Below, one piece after another: positions 1-5,958 of a DNA stretch of 7,441 bases. The translations under genes and the position numbers were made by a program. A model generated the notes under the pieces. It was not told the DNA's origin. It made no database searches and saw only the letters and a program-made list of their open reading frames with translations. Origin of the DNA: Candidatus Omnitrophota bacterium (GTDB lineage Bacteria; Omnitrophota; Gorgyraeia; S143-82); NCBI GenBank assembly GCA_027065215.1, contig JAMOOT010000271.1:1-7441 (forward strand). Reading direction: 5' to 3'. Positions within the stretch are counted from its first letter, which is position 1, and each line of letters opens with the position of its first letter.

Positions 1-51
1 GATCTATTCCATGCATCTCTCTTTCATTTTACCATATTACTATCTAAAGGT

Positions 52-79
52 ATTATGTAATGTAATCATGTTTTATCAA
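52..79 (-). promoter_or_regulatory. Candidate sigma70 promoter firing out of the left edge
   Basis: On the minus strand a -35 box TTGATA (74-79) is followed after 16 bp by a -10 box CATAAT (52-57); each box matches the consensus at five of six positions. The layout is the same as in the two tRNA promoters nearby, with the same -35 hexamer as the tRNA-Asn promoter. Transcription would start near position 45 and leave the window. A minus-strand ATG at 14-16 could open the next gene, but only about five codons are visible and no good ribosome binding site precedes it. The surroundings are AT-rich, so a chance match is possible. Confidence 0.4.
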
Positions 80-244
80 CGTATCGTTTCAAAAGAAAAC
101 AATAGAATAAACAATTAAATACAACAAAAGGCTACAACCTTTCCTCTTTGATAGATCAGGGGCATTACAGAATAGTGGGATTTCAGAAAGAAAATCAAAA
201 TCTTGCTTCTTCTTATTCTCCCAATTTAGTCCGAGATAAAGAAA

Positions 245-320
245 TGGCTCCCCGGCGAGGGCTCGAACCTCGAACCTAGTGGTTAACAGCCACCCGCTCT
301 ACCAATTGAGCTACCGGGGA
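245..320 (-). tRNA. tRNA-Asn (anticodon GUU), CCA encoded
   Basis: A complete 76-nt cloverleaf can be folded on the minus strand. The acceptor stem is TCCCCGG/CCGGGGA, the D arm is GCTC/GAGC, and the anticodon stem is GGTGG/CCACT around the loop CTGTTAA (anticodon GTT, asparagine). The variable loop is five bases, and the T arm is CGAGG/CCTCG with loop TTCGAGC. The discriminator base is G and CCA is encoded in the DNA. The first pair of the anticodon stem is a G-U wobble. The gene has its own promoter just upstream (334-361) and lies 64 bp downstream of tRNA-Ser. Confidence 0.97.
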
Positions 321-333
321 GTGCTATTCAATT

Positions 334-361
334 ATTATACGAAAAACTGACGAGTTATCAA
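334..361 (-). promoter_or_regulatory. Sigma70-type promoter of tRNA-Asn
   Basis: The minus strand has a -35 box TTGATA (356-361), a 16-bp spacer, and a perfect -10 box TATAAT (334-339). The -10 box ends 13 nt before the mature 5' end of tRNA-Asn, so the primary transcript would carry only a short leader. The -35 box lies within a small palindrome, GAGTTATCAACTC (352-364), which could be a protein-binding site or chance. Confidence 0.8.
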
Positions 362-384
362 CTCAAATCTGAATTCAATATATA

Positions 385-474
385 CGGAGAGGGTGGGATT
401 CGAACCCACGAGCCCGCTCATCGCAGGCTGCCGGTTTTCAAGACCGGTGCGTTCATCCGCTCCGCCACCTCTCC
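385..474 (-). tRNA. tRNA-Ser (anticodon UGA), CCA not encoded
   Basis: A 90-nt class II tRNA can be folded on the minus strand. The acceptor stem is GGAGAGG/CCTCTCC, and the anticodon stem is CCGGT/ACCGG around the loop CTTGAAA (anticodon TGA, reading UCA serine codons). The long variable arm forms a 7-bp stem, AGCCTGC/GCGGGCT, with one G-U pair and loop GATGA. The T arm is GTGGG/CCCAC with loop TTCGAAT. The discriminator base G is followed by TATA rather than CCA, so the CCA end must be added after transcription. The long variable arm and G discriminator are typical serine identity elements. Confidence 0.97.
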
Positions 475-492
475 GAGAGATATTATGAAGAT

Positions 493-520
493 ATTATAAT
501 ACAAAGAACTACCTTGTCTA
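493..520 (-). promoter_or_regulatory. Sigma70-type promoter of tRNA-Ser
   Basis: The minus strand shows a -35 box TAGACA (515-520, five of six consensus bases), a 16-bp spacer and a perfect -10 box TATAAT (493-498). It sits in the gap between the ispF stop codon and the tRNA and ends 18 nt before the mature tRNA 5' end. A second weaker -10-like CATAAT lies at 482-487. It separates tRNA transcription from the long operon upstream, although no intrinsic terminator is seen between them. Confidence 0.75.
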
Positions 521-555
521 TCTTTCTAAAATTTCTAATCTACTTCGAAAATCCT

Positions 556-1032
556 TTACTTCCCTCGTTGGCAAAGGCAAACGCACTGACATACAACGGC
601 ATCAGGATACAGTCCTTCACTGGTCTTGGCCTTTACTGAGACATAACAAGGCTCCAACTCCAGAAGACGAGCAATGTTATCCTTGATCTTTGTCTTTCTG
701 TCTAATAGTTTGGGATAATCCATAATTATGGTGCAATCCAAATTCAATATGTCAAACCGAAATCTCTGATTAGCAACTGCTAACACCTTCCTTAGCATTT
801 CTACACTACTCATATTCTCAGTAAATGAACTGCTGTCAGGAAAGATCTCCCCTATATCACCTAAGGCCAATGCACCTAAAATGGCATCTATTAAGGCATG
901 CAACACCACATCTCCATCAGAATGGGCCTTTACCTTTACTCCCTCATCTATAAGGATTCCACCAAGCCGTAATGGCCTATTCCCACCAAAACGGTGGACA
1001 TCAAAACCATAACCAATACAAAGCCTGCCCAT
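556..1032 (-). CDS. ispF: 2-C-methyl-D-erythritol 2,4-cyclodiphosphate synthase IspF
   Basis: The enzyme converts CDP-methylerythritol 2-phosphate to the cyclic 2,4-diphosphate, releasing CMP, in the cytosolic MEP route to isoprenoids. The 158 residues match the family length of about 155-160. GYGFDVHRF carries the metal ligands D11 and H13, and AHSDGDVVLHAL (36-47) gives substrate residues and the third metal ligand H45; ALGDIGEIFPD follows. The KAKTSEGL block (134-141) corresponds to the KATTTEKL nucleotide-binding segment of E. coli. After it, the usual GFTGRGEG loop is replaced by only Tyr-Pro-Asp, so the arginine equivalent to E. coli R142 is absent. The final strand has cysteines at 148, 150, 152 and 154. 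The ATG lies 22 bp after the rho stop and its ribosome binding site is weak (AATAAAG). It is the last protein gene of the operon. The family assignment is secure; normal regulation is not. Confidence 0.95.
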   Translation of the reverse strand: MGRLCIGYGFDVHRFGGNRPLRLGGILIDEGVKVKAHSDGDVVLHALIDAILGALALGDIGEIFPDSSSFTENMSSVEMLRKVLAVANQRFRFDILNLDCTIIMDYPKLLDRKTKIKDNIARLLELEPCYVSVKAKTSEGLYPDAVVCQCVCLCQRGK

Positions 1033-1042
1033 CTTTATTCAC

Positions 1043-1070
1043 TACTTCATCTTGTTAGTACTTCATCTTG
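1043..1070 (-). repeat. 12-bp direct repeat at the rho stop codon
   Basis: The minus-strand sequence CAAGATGAAGTA occurs at 1059-1070, where it encodes the last residues of Rho, and again at 1043-1054 just after the rho stop codon. The repeat period is 16 bp. The two copies read CAAGATGAAGTACTAA and CAAGATGAAGTAGTGA, so they stay similar just past the 12 identical bases. This looks like a small tandem duplication that lengthened the rho-ispF spacer. Confidence 0.7.
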
Positions 1071-2323
1071 GCCAAATTATCCAAGAACTCCTTGTTATTC
1101 TTGGTTTTTCGAAGCCTTTCTATCAAGAGTTCCATTGCCTCTGCAGGTGGTAAGTCATTAAGAACCTTCCGGAGTATCCATATCTTGTGTAGTTGATCCT
1201 GGGGTACCAATAGCTCTTCTCGACGAGTATTGGATTTTCTTATGTCTATCGCTGGATATATTCTTCGCTGGAATAGGTTTCTGTCCAACTGTAACTCCAT
1301 ATTACCTGTTCCTTTAAACTCCTCAAATATGACCTCATCCATCTTACTGCCGGTATCAATCAATGCGGTGGCAATTATGGTAAGGCTTCCTCCTTCTTCA
1401 ATTGCCCTTGCAGCACCAAAAAAGCGCTTGGGCTTATGTAAGGCATTGGCATCTACCCCTCCAGAAAGAATCTTGCCACTGTGAGGAACGACAGTATTAT
1501 ATGCCCGTGCCAAACGGGTAATGCTATCAAGAAGTATAACTACATCCCGCTTTTGTTCAACTAATCTCTTTGCTTTCTCTAAAACCATTTCTGCTACTTG
1601 GACATGTCGTTCTGCTGGTTCATCAAAGGTCGAACTTATAACTTCACCTCTTACTATCCGTTGCATTTCGGTCACTTCCTCTGGGCGTTCATCTATAAGA
1701 AGAACTATCATATATACTTCCGGCTGATTCTTCATTATGCTGTTGGCTATCTTTTGCAATATCACGGTCTTGCCACTGTATGGCGGAGCCACTATCAATG
1801 CTCTTTGCCCCTTCCCGATAGGGGTCAACAAATCTATAACCCTCGTTTCTACAGCATCGGATCCGGTTTCTAACACAAACCTCTCATAGGGATAAAGGGG
1901 TGTAAGATTGTCAAATAATGTACGCTCTTTTATCTTCTCGGGGTTCTCAAAATTTACTGCTTCTACTTTCAGTAAAGCGAAGTATTTCTCACCTTCCTTA
2001 GGGGGGCGTATCTGCCCACTAACTGTATCCCCTGTTCTTAAATCAAACCGCCGAATCTGAGAAGGAGAAACATAAATGTCATCAGGTGATGGTAAATAGT
2101 TGTACTTTGGCGAACGTAAGAAACCAAACCCATCTGGTAAGACCTCTAAGACCCCTTCGCCAAACATAAGTCCATCTTTCTGGGCCTGATGCTCTAATAT
2201 CTTGAATATGAGATCCTGCTTGCGCACCCCAGTCACCCCAGATATCCCCATATCTTTTGCAATCTTCATCAATTCTTGAACTTTCTTGGACTTTAGGGTA
2301 TCAATGTCCAACCTTACTGCCAT
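1055..2323 (-). CDS. rho: Transcription termination factor Rho
   Basis: Rho is a hexameric RNA-dependent ATPase that releases RNA polymerase from transcripts. The 422 residues match the usual 415-430. A helical Rho N-terminal domain (about 8-48) is followed by the primary RNA-binding cold-shock-like domain (about 52-125, with DGFGFLRS and DDIYVSPSQIRRF). The ATPase core has Walker A at 179-186 (APPYSGKT), the catalytic block LLIDERPEEVTEM (208-220), Walker B VVILLDSITRLARAYN (261-276), the Q-loop LSGGVDANALHKPKRFFGAAR (from 286), the R-loop GTGNMELQL, and an arginine finger in NTRREELL (R367). The Walker A position that is usually Lys or Arg (E. coli K181) is Tyr here. The start is fixed by AAAGGAG six bases upstream. 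The gene begins 3 bp after the coaE stop. Confidence 0.98.
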   Translation of the reverse strand: MAVRLDIDTLKSKKVQELMKIAKDMGISGVTGVRKQDLIFKILEHQAQKDGLMFGEGVLEVLPDGFGFLRSPKYNYLPSPDDIYVSPSQIRRFDLRTGDTVSGQIRPPKEGEKYFALLKVEAVNFENPEKIKERTLFDNLTPLYPYERFVLETGSDAVETRVIDLLTPIGKGQRALIVAPPYSGKTVILQKIANSIMKNQPEVYMIVLLIDERPEEVTEMQRIVRGEVISSTFDEPAERHVQVAEMVLEKAKRLVEQKRDVVILLDSITRLARAYNTVVPHSGKILSGGVDANALHKPKRFFGAARAIEEGGSLTIIATALIDTGSKMDEVIFEEFKGTGNMELQLDRNLFQRRIYPAIDIRKSNTRREELLVPQDQLHKIWILRKVLNDLPPAEAMELLIERLRKTKNNKEFLDNLAKMKY

Positions 2324-2326
2324 AAT

Positions 2327-2893
2327 TTACTCCTTTCGGTTAATACTATTCCAGAGGGAAAATACTTGCCTTCTCAATTCCTTTACTCCACCCTTGTTCT
2401 CTATCACAAAACATTTATCTATCTTATGTTCATCCGGCAAAAAAAGGGCATCGCGCCGTTTAAAATCGTCCTTTTTCATTCCACGCATAATAGCCCGTTT
2501 GAGTCTTAGATAAGATGGCGCAACTGTAAGTATAATCAAATCCATGTATGAATGCCAACCTGCTTCGAACAAAAGAGGCACTTCCCAAATGTTTATACTA
2601 TCCTTTCTCTCTAATGACTCCATCTTAGAAAATGTCAATGGATATAATAATGAACAATATCTTCTTCGAAGATCCGAGTCGGAAAATAATTTATCAGCAA
2701 GAATCTTCTGCCAATTGGTCTTATCAAATATCCTTGATCCAATCATAGTTTCTACTTTCTCTTGAACACTTTTCTTCTGTAAAATCTCCTTTAAAACTCT
2801 ATCGCTATCAATGACATTTGCACCTAATTCAGTAAATATATGACCAACAGTAGTTTTTCCTGAACATATCTTACCAGTAAGGCCAACTCTCAT
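2327..2893 (-). CDS. coaE: Dephospho-CoA kinase CoaE
   Basis: CoaE carries out the last step of coenzyme A synthesis, the ATP-dependent phosphorylation of the 3'-hydroxyl of dephospho-CoA in the cytosol. The 188 residues are slightly short for the family (about 195-210). The P-loop is GKICSGKTT (7-15), an unusual version of GGIGSGKST. VIDSDRV (27-33) supplies the acidic pair of the DxD motif, and VPLLFEAG (105-112) is the conserved nucleoside-monophosphate-kinase-like block. The lid (about 130-160) is Arg/Lys-rich. CFVIENKGGVKELRRQV (161-177) matches the C-terminal VIxNxG...L...Q pattern. The usual His-Pro of the middle domain reads Tyr-Pro (84-85). The start codon overlaps the polA stop codon as ATGA (2890-2893), with a GAGG ribosome binding site seven bases upstream, so translation is probably coupled. 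Confidence 0.93.
   Translation of the reverse strand: MRVGLTGKICSGKTTVGHIFTELGANVIDSDRVLKEILQKKSVQEKVETMIGSRIFDKTNWQKILADKLFSDSDLRRRYCSLLYPLTFSKMESLERKDSINIWEVPLLFEAGWHSYMDLIILTVAPSYLRLKRAIMRGMKKDDFKRRDALFLPDEHKIDKCFVIENKGGVKELRRQVFSLWNSINRKE
2330..2336 (-). promoter_or_regulatory. Ribosome binding site of rho
   Basis: AAAGGAG on the minus strand, six bases before the rho ATG, is the strongest Shine-Dalgarno sequence in the window. It lies inside the last codons of coaE, so it fixes the rho start and shows that rho can initiate on its own despite the tight packing. Confidence 0.8.
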
Positions 2894-4227
2894 CCCTTTG
2901 CCTCAAGATATGTCTTCCCCCAATGGACATCTACTTTTAAAGGCACATTCAACTTAACTGCTTGTTCCATTTCTCTTTTTACCATCTCTTGGGTCCACTC
3001 CAGATCTTCTTTTGGAAGATCAAAAACCAGTTCATCGTGCACCTGCAAAATCATAAACACATCTCTCTCTCGTATGCGTGAAAAGACTTTTAACATAGCC
3101 CACTTTATTATCTCGGCTGCACTTCCTTGGATAATAGTGTTTACAGCGGCCCTTTCTCCAAACATACGTTGAAATTTATTTTTACTAAAAAGTTCCGGAA
3201 GATAACGACGGTGTCCCCATAAAGTCTTTACCCATCCACGAGTTCTGGCCTCACGAATCGTTCTATCAATGAATTCTTTCACCCCAGGATAAATCCTAAA
3301 ATAGGCATCAATAAATCTCTGGGCACTGGCCTTATCTACTCCCAACTGTTCCGATAAGCCCTGTGCAGATATGCCGTATACAATACCAAAATTCACTCGT
3401 TTCGCTATATCCCGTTCTACTTCAGAGATCTCTTTTTTGCCAAAAATTTCTTGGGCAGTTAACGTATGCACATCCTTATTCGACAAAAGTGCTGAACTCA
3501 AAGAGCGATCTTGACTTATATGGGCAAGTACCCGCAACTCTATCTGGGAATAATCTGCACTTAAGATATATCCATCCGGGTAGCGGGAAACGAATACATC
3601 ACGAATTCGCCTACCCCACTTTCCCCGTATAGGGATCGTCTGCAGATTAGGTTCTACTGCGGTAATTCGCCCGGTCTGGGTATTAGTAAGAGAAAACGTT
3701 GGATAAATTTTACCACTTTCATCTATTCCTGACAAGATAGGATTAACATAAGATGAGAATATTTTGCTGACTTCTCTATAGTACAATATTTTTTCAATTA
3801 CTGGATGCATCGGCAATAATTTACGCAATACCATCTCATTGGTAGAAGGGCCACTTTTACCCCGCCTCAAAATTGGAAGTCCTAATTTCTCATAAAGCAA
3901 AAAGGCAATTTGACGAGGGGAATTGAGATTTATCCTCTCGCCTACCATCTCAGCAATCTCTTTTTCTATACGATCCAACTCAGATGCCATCTCTTCTTCC
4001 AGAATTAATAACTTCTTTCTATCAACCTGCACTCCCACTCTTTGCATTGCCTCTAATACCTCTAACATCGGTAATTCCATATTCCAGAGTAAAGATTTCT
4101 GTTCTTCATCTAAGTTAAAATAGGTATTTTCCGCCTCTTTGAGAGAAGATATCTTCTTGTTGGAAAGAAATTCCAATAAAGATATGGGGATTTTTACTTG
4201 ATTCAATTTAAAATAACGTTCCATCAT
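2890..4227 (-). CDS. polA: DNA polymerase I, polymerase domain (separate reading frame, no 3'-5' exonuclease domain)
   Basis: This is the family A polymerase part of Pol I, used in gap filling, repair and Okazaki fragment maturation. The 445 residues cover the palm, fingers and thumb. NTQTGRITAVEPNLQTIPIR spans 182-201. Motif A is DYSQIELR (225-232), with catalytic D225. The O-helix, motif B, is RDIAKRVNFGIVYG (272-285), with R272, K276, F280 and Y284. Motif C is QVHDE (395-399), with D398. All catalytic residues are present. Only about 50 residues precede the block MELPMLEVLEAMQRVGVQVD that normally opens the polymerase domain. The 3'-5' exonuclease domain, even in the inactive form found in Taq, is therefore essentially missing. 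The first codons ATGATG follow an in-frame TAG and have no ribosome binding site. The frame overlaps the 5' nuclease gene by 20 bp and lies in a different phase. It is either a true split gene or the downstream part of a frameshifted polA. Confidence 0.93.
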   Translation of the reverse strand: MMERYFKLNQVKIPISLLEFLSNKKISSLKEAENTYFNLDEEQKSLLWNMELPMLEVLEAMQRVGVQVDRKKLLILEEEMASELDRIEKEIAEMVGERINLNSPRQIAFLLYEKLGLPILRRGKSGPSTNEMVLRKLLPMHPVIEKILYYREVSKIFSSYVNPILSGIDESGKIYPTFSLTNTQTGRITAVEPNLQTIPIRGKWGRRIRDVFVSRYPDGYILSADYSQIELRVLAHISQDRSLSSALLSNKDVHTLTAQEIFGKKEISEVERDIAKRVNFGIVYGISAQGLSEQLGVDKASAQRFIDAYFRIYPGVKEFIDRTIREARTRGWVKTLWGHRRYLPELFSKNKFQRMFGERAAVNTIIQGSAAEIIKWAMLKVFSRIRERDVFMILQVHDELVFDLPKEDLEWTQEMVKREMEQAVKLNVPLKVDVHWGKTYLEAKG

Positions 4228-4230
4228 CTA
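4207..4230 (-). other. Junction of the two polA frames with a possible +1 frameshift site
   Basis: On the minus strand the 5' nuclease frame ends GGA ACG TTA TTT TAA, followed by A. The polymerase frame reads GAA CGT TAT TTT AAA through the same bases. A ribosome with tRNA-Phe on TTT at 4213-4211 could slip forward one base to TTT at 4212-4210 with perfect re-pairing. It would then continue at AAA, bypassing the stop codon. Deleting one T of the four-T run (4210-4213) would fuse the frames in the same way. The polymerase frame has an in-frame TAG at 4228-4230 immediately before its ATGATG. Independent initiation, programmed slippage and an assembly or natural indel are all compatible with the sequence. 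Confidence 0.5.
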
Positions 4231-5080
4231 ACCGGTGGGGGAATTGCCGTTTAATAAATGAACGAAATCCTAAATCTTGATAAAACTTGTAAAGACAATC
4301 TGGCAATTCCTTAGAAAGTGGAGTCAATCTAAAGTCAATATTTACACTATCTATAACCCTGATCAAAGATCTATTTCGAAAAACGACTTCTCTGAACTTT
4401 ATCAAGTTTTCCTTCGTTCGAGTCGGAATACAATCTAAATTCTGATAAATAGTCTCTAAATCTCCATACTTGTTCAGCAATGAACTAGCGGTCTTAGGGC
4501 CTATTGACGGAACCCCCGGAATATTATCTGAACTATCACCTACCAACGAAAGGTAATCTACAAATTGTTCAGGATAAACACCAAATTTTGATTTCACCTT
4601 TTCTCTATCCCAACAATCTATCTTTCCCCTAAAATAATTACATAAATAGACATTATCTCTAACTAACTGGGCCAAATCCTTATCGGAAGTTAAAATGTAA
4701 AATGTATGTTGGGGATTAATCTTCCGAATGCAAGAAGCAATTAAATCATCTGCTTCATATCCGGGAACTTTTACAACAGGGACCGTCAAACACGCAAGAA
4801 ACTCTTCTACCAAAGGCAGTTGAGAATAAAACTCTTCCGGCATAGCAACCCTTTGTGCCTTGTATTCATCAAACATCTCTTTACGAACAGTCTTCTCTTT
4901 ACTATCCATACAAGCAATAACTGCATATGGTTCTATTTGTCCTATCACCATCCAAAACATGTTGATAAAGCCATAAATGGCATTTGTCATCTGCCCAGAT
5001 TTAGCCTTCATCTCTGGCAAGGCATAATAAGCCCTATAAACTAAAGAGGATACATCTATCAAGAGGATAACGCTGGACAT
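4208..5080 (-). CDS. polA: DNA polymerase I 5'-3' exonuclease (5' nuclease / flap endonuclease) domain as a separate frame
   Basis: This is the FEN-type 5' nuclease that forms the N-terminal domain of Pol I and removes RNA primers and flaps. The 290 residues match the length of that domain. The acidic metal ligands are recognisable in LLIDVSSLVYRAYYAL (D9), ACMDSKEKTVRKEMFDEYKAQR (D59, with the conserved Arg/Lys of the helical arch), PGYEADDLIAS (E109, D111, D112), LTSDKDLAQLV (D133, D135) and LVGDSSDNIPGV (D182, D185). A helix-3-turn-helix DNA-binding motif follows (GVPSIGPKTASSLLNKYG, 189-206). The frame stops at the usual end of the domain, 20 bp inside the polymerase frame. The ATG overlaps the preceding TPR gene by 22 bp and lacks a ribosome binding site, so translation is probably coupled. 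Free-standing 5' nucleases beside Pol I are known, for example in Aquifex. Confidence 0.93.
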   Translation of the reverse strand: MSSVILLIDVSSLVYRAYYALPEMKAKSGQMTNAIYGFINMFWMVIGQIEPYAVIACMDSKEKTVRKEMFDEYKAQRVAMPEEFYSQLPLVEEFLACLTVPVVKVPGYEADDLIASCIRKINPQHTFYILTSDKDLAQLVRDNVYLCNYFRGKIDCWDREKVKSKFGVYPEQFVDYLSLVGDSSDNIPGVPSIGPKTASSLLNKYGDLETIYQNLDCIPTRTKENLIKFREVVFRNRSLIRVIDSVNIDFRLTPLSKELPDCLYKFYQDLGFRSFIKRQFPHRLDDGTLF

Positions 5081-5958
5081 TTCTGGGAAAGCAAATCTCG
5101 TAATCTTTCCAGTGCAATGGCCTTATAACCTAAGTCAAAAAGATACATCGTGTCATACAGTTCAGATATAAAATCTGCATAATAATCTCTAATATCTGGA
5201 ATATTCTTTTTTACCTCTTCTATTTGATTTAAGATAACTACCATTTTGTTTATATTGTATTTACCTACTTCTCCCTCAAGATTTATATTACACAATCTTT
5301 TTAGCTGAGTAATCACAAAACCACGAACAATATCAGTACAACCTTGTCTTTGTTGGGATATCTGTAGAACTTCTACTAATTGTTTAAAATAATCTTCACG
5401 TTCTCTATTGTTTCTTGCCAATGCATACATCTTCTTTAGCACAGTACATTGTTCATCCAACCCTGAAATCTCTCCCAACAAATCTACTAATCTTTCAAAA
5501 TAATTCTTTTTCCCCTCATCGCTTTTCGCTAATGTATATAATTTTTCAAGGGCTATTTTCTGCCCATTCAAATCTGAGGTTTTAAGGTAACATTGATACA
5601 AATACCTCCACCCTGCATAGCACTTTGGATAAAGGCTAACCAGACGCTTTAGCACTCGTTTAGCCTTATCGTACGCACCTAATTCTATCAGATCCGCTCC
5701 CCAAAGAACTAAGAGATTTCGATTTTTCGAATCCAAGTGTAAACCTTTTTTAATAGCGGTAATACTTGCGTTGAAATTCCTGAGATGATAATATCGTTGA
5801 GCCTCTTTTAAATATTCCTGGACAAACTCTGACTTACTATCTTGTAAAGATTGTTCGCTGGCACTAATCTCCTTTCTCAATCTTTGCACATCCCATTCAG
5901 CTCTTATTCCACCAGACAACAAGAGGCATAAAATTAAACATACAAACGCTATCCTCAT
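5059..5958 (-). CDS. Secreted TPR-type helical repeat protein, function unknown
   Basis: I do not recognise a specific family. The 299-residue product starts with a signal peptide (about 1-20; Met-Arg, a hydrophobic stretch ending in GGIRA, then Glu-Trp), so it is predicted to be periplasmic or surface-exposed. There is no lipobox. The rest is alpha-helical with tetratricopeptide-like units at about 43-79, 80-112 and 113-146. ALEKLYTLA and VLKKMYALA recur 36 residues apart (about 137 and 173), each followed by a Tyr-Phe..Leu-Val helix. A frame with an ATG ten codons upstream (5988) is possible. The internal start at 5958 is preferred because it gives a clean signal peptide, overlaps the previous stop as ATGA, and has GGAAGAG eight bases upstream. 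A scaffold or assembly role with the adjacent pilin-like protein is inferred only from adjacency. Confidence 0.75.
   Translation of the reverse strand: MRIAFVCLILCLLLSGGIRAEWDVQRLRKEISASEQSLQDSKSEFVQEYLKEAQRYYHLRNFNASITAIKKGLHLDSKNRNLLVLWGADLIELGAYDKAKRVLKRLVSLYPKCYAGWRYLYQCYLKTSDLNGQKIALEKLYTLAKSDEGKKNYFERLVDLLGEISGLDEQCTVLKKMYALARNNREREDYFKQLVEVLQISQQRQGCTDIVRGFVITQLKRLCNINLEGEVGKYNINKMVVILNQIEEVKKNIPDIRDYYADFISELYDTMYLFDLGYKAIALERLRDLLSQKCPALSS

Noticed and set aside
127..142. Hairpin AAAGG/CCTTT with a six-base loop downstream of tRNA-Asn, as a possible terminator
   Set aside because: The stem is only five pairs (plus one possible wobble), with few G-C pairs and an interrupted T run, too weak to call an intrinsic terminator.
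1..244. A protein-coding gene in the left AT-rich region
   Set aside because: All frames are broken by frequent stop codons. The longest ATG-started minus-strand frame I traced is about 15 codons with no ribosome binding site. The minus-strand ATG at 14-16 leaves too few codons to judge.
1230..1873. Three plus-strand ORFs of 68-91 aa inside rho
   Set aside because: They are antisense shadows of a highly conserved gene and show no recognisable motifs.
2286..5044. Plus-strand ORFs of 66-89 aa opposite coaE and the polA frames
   Set aside because: All are antisense to confirmed coding sequence and have random-looking composition; no promoter or ribosome binding site supports them.
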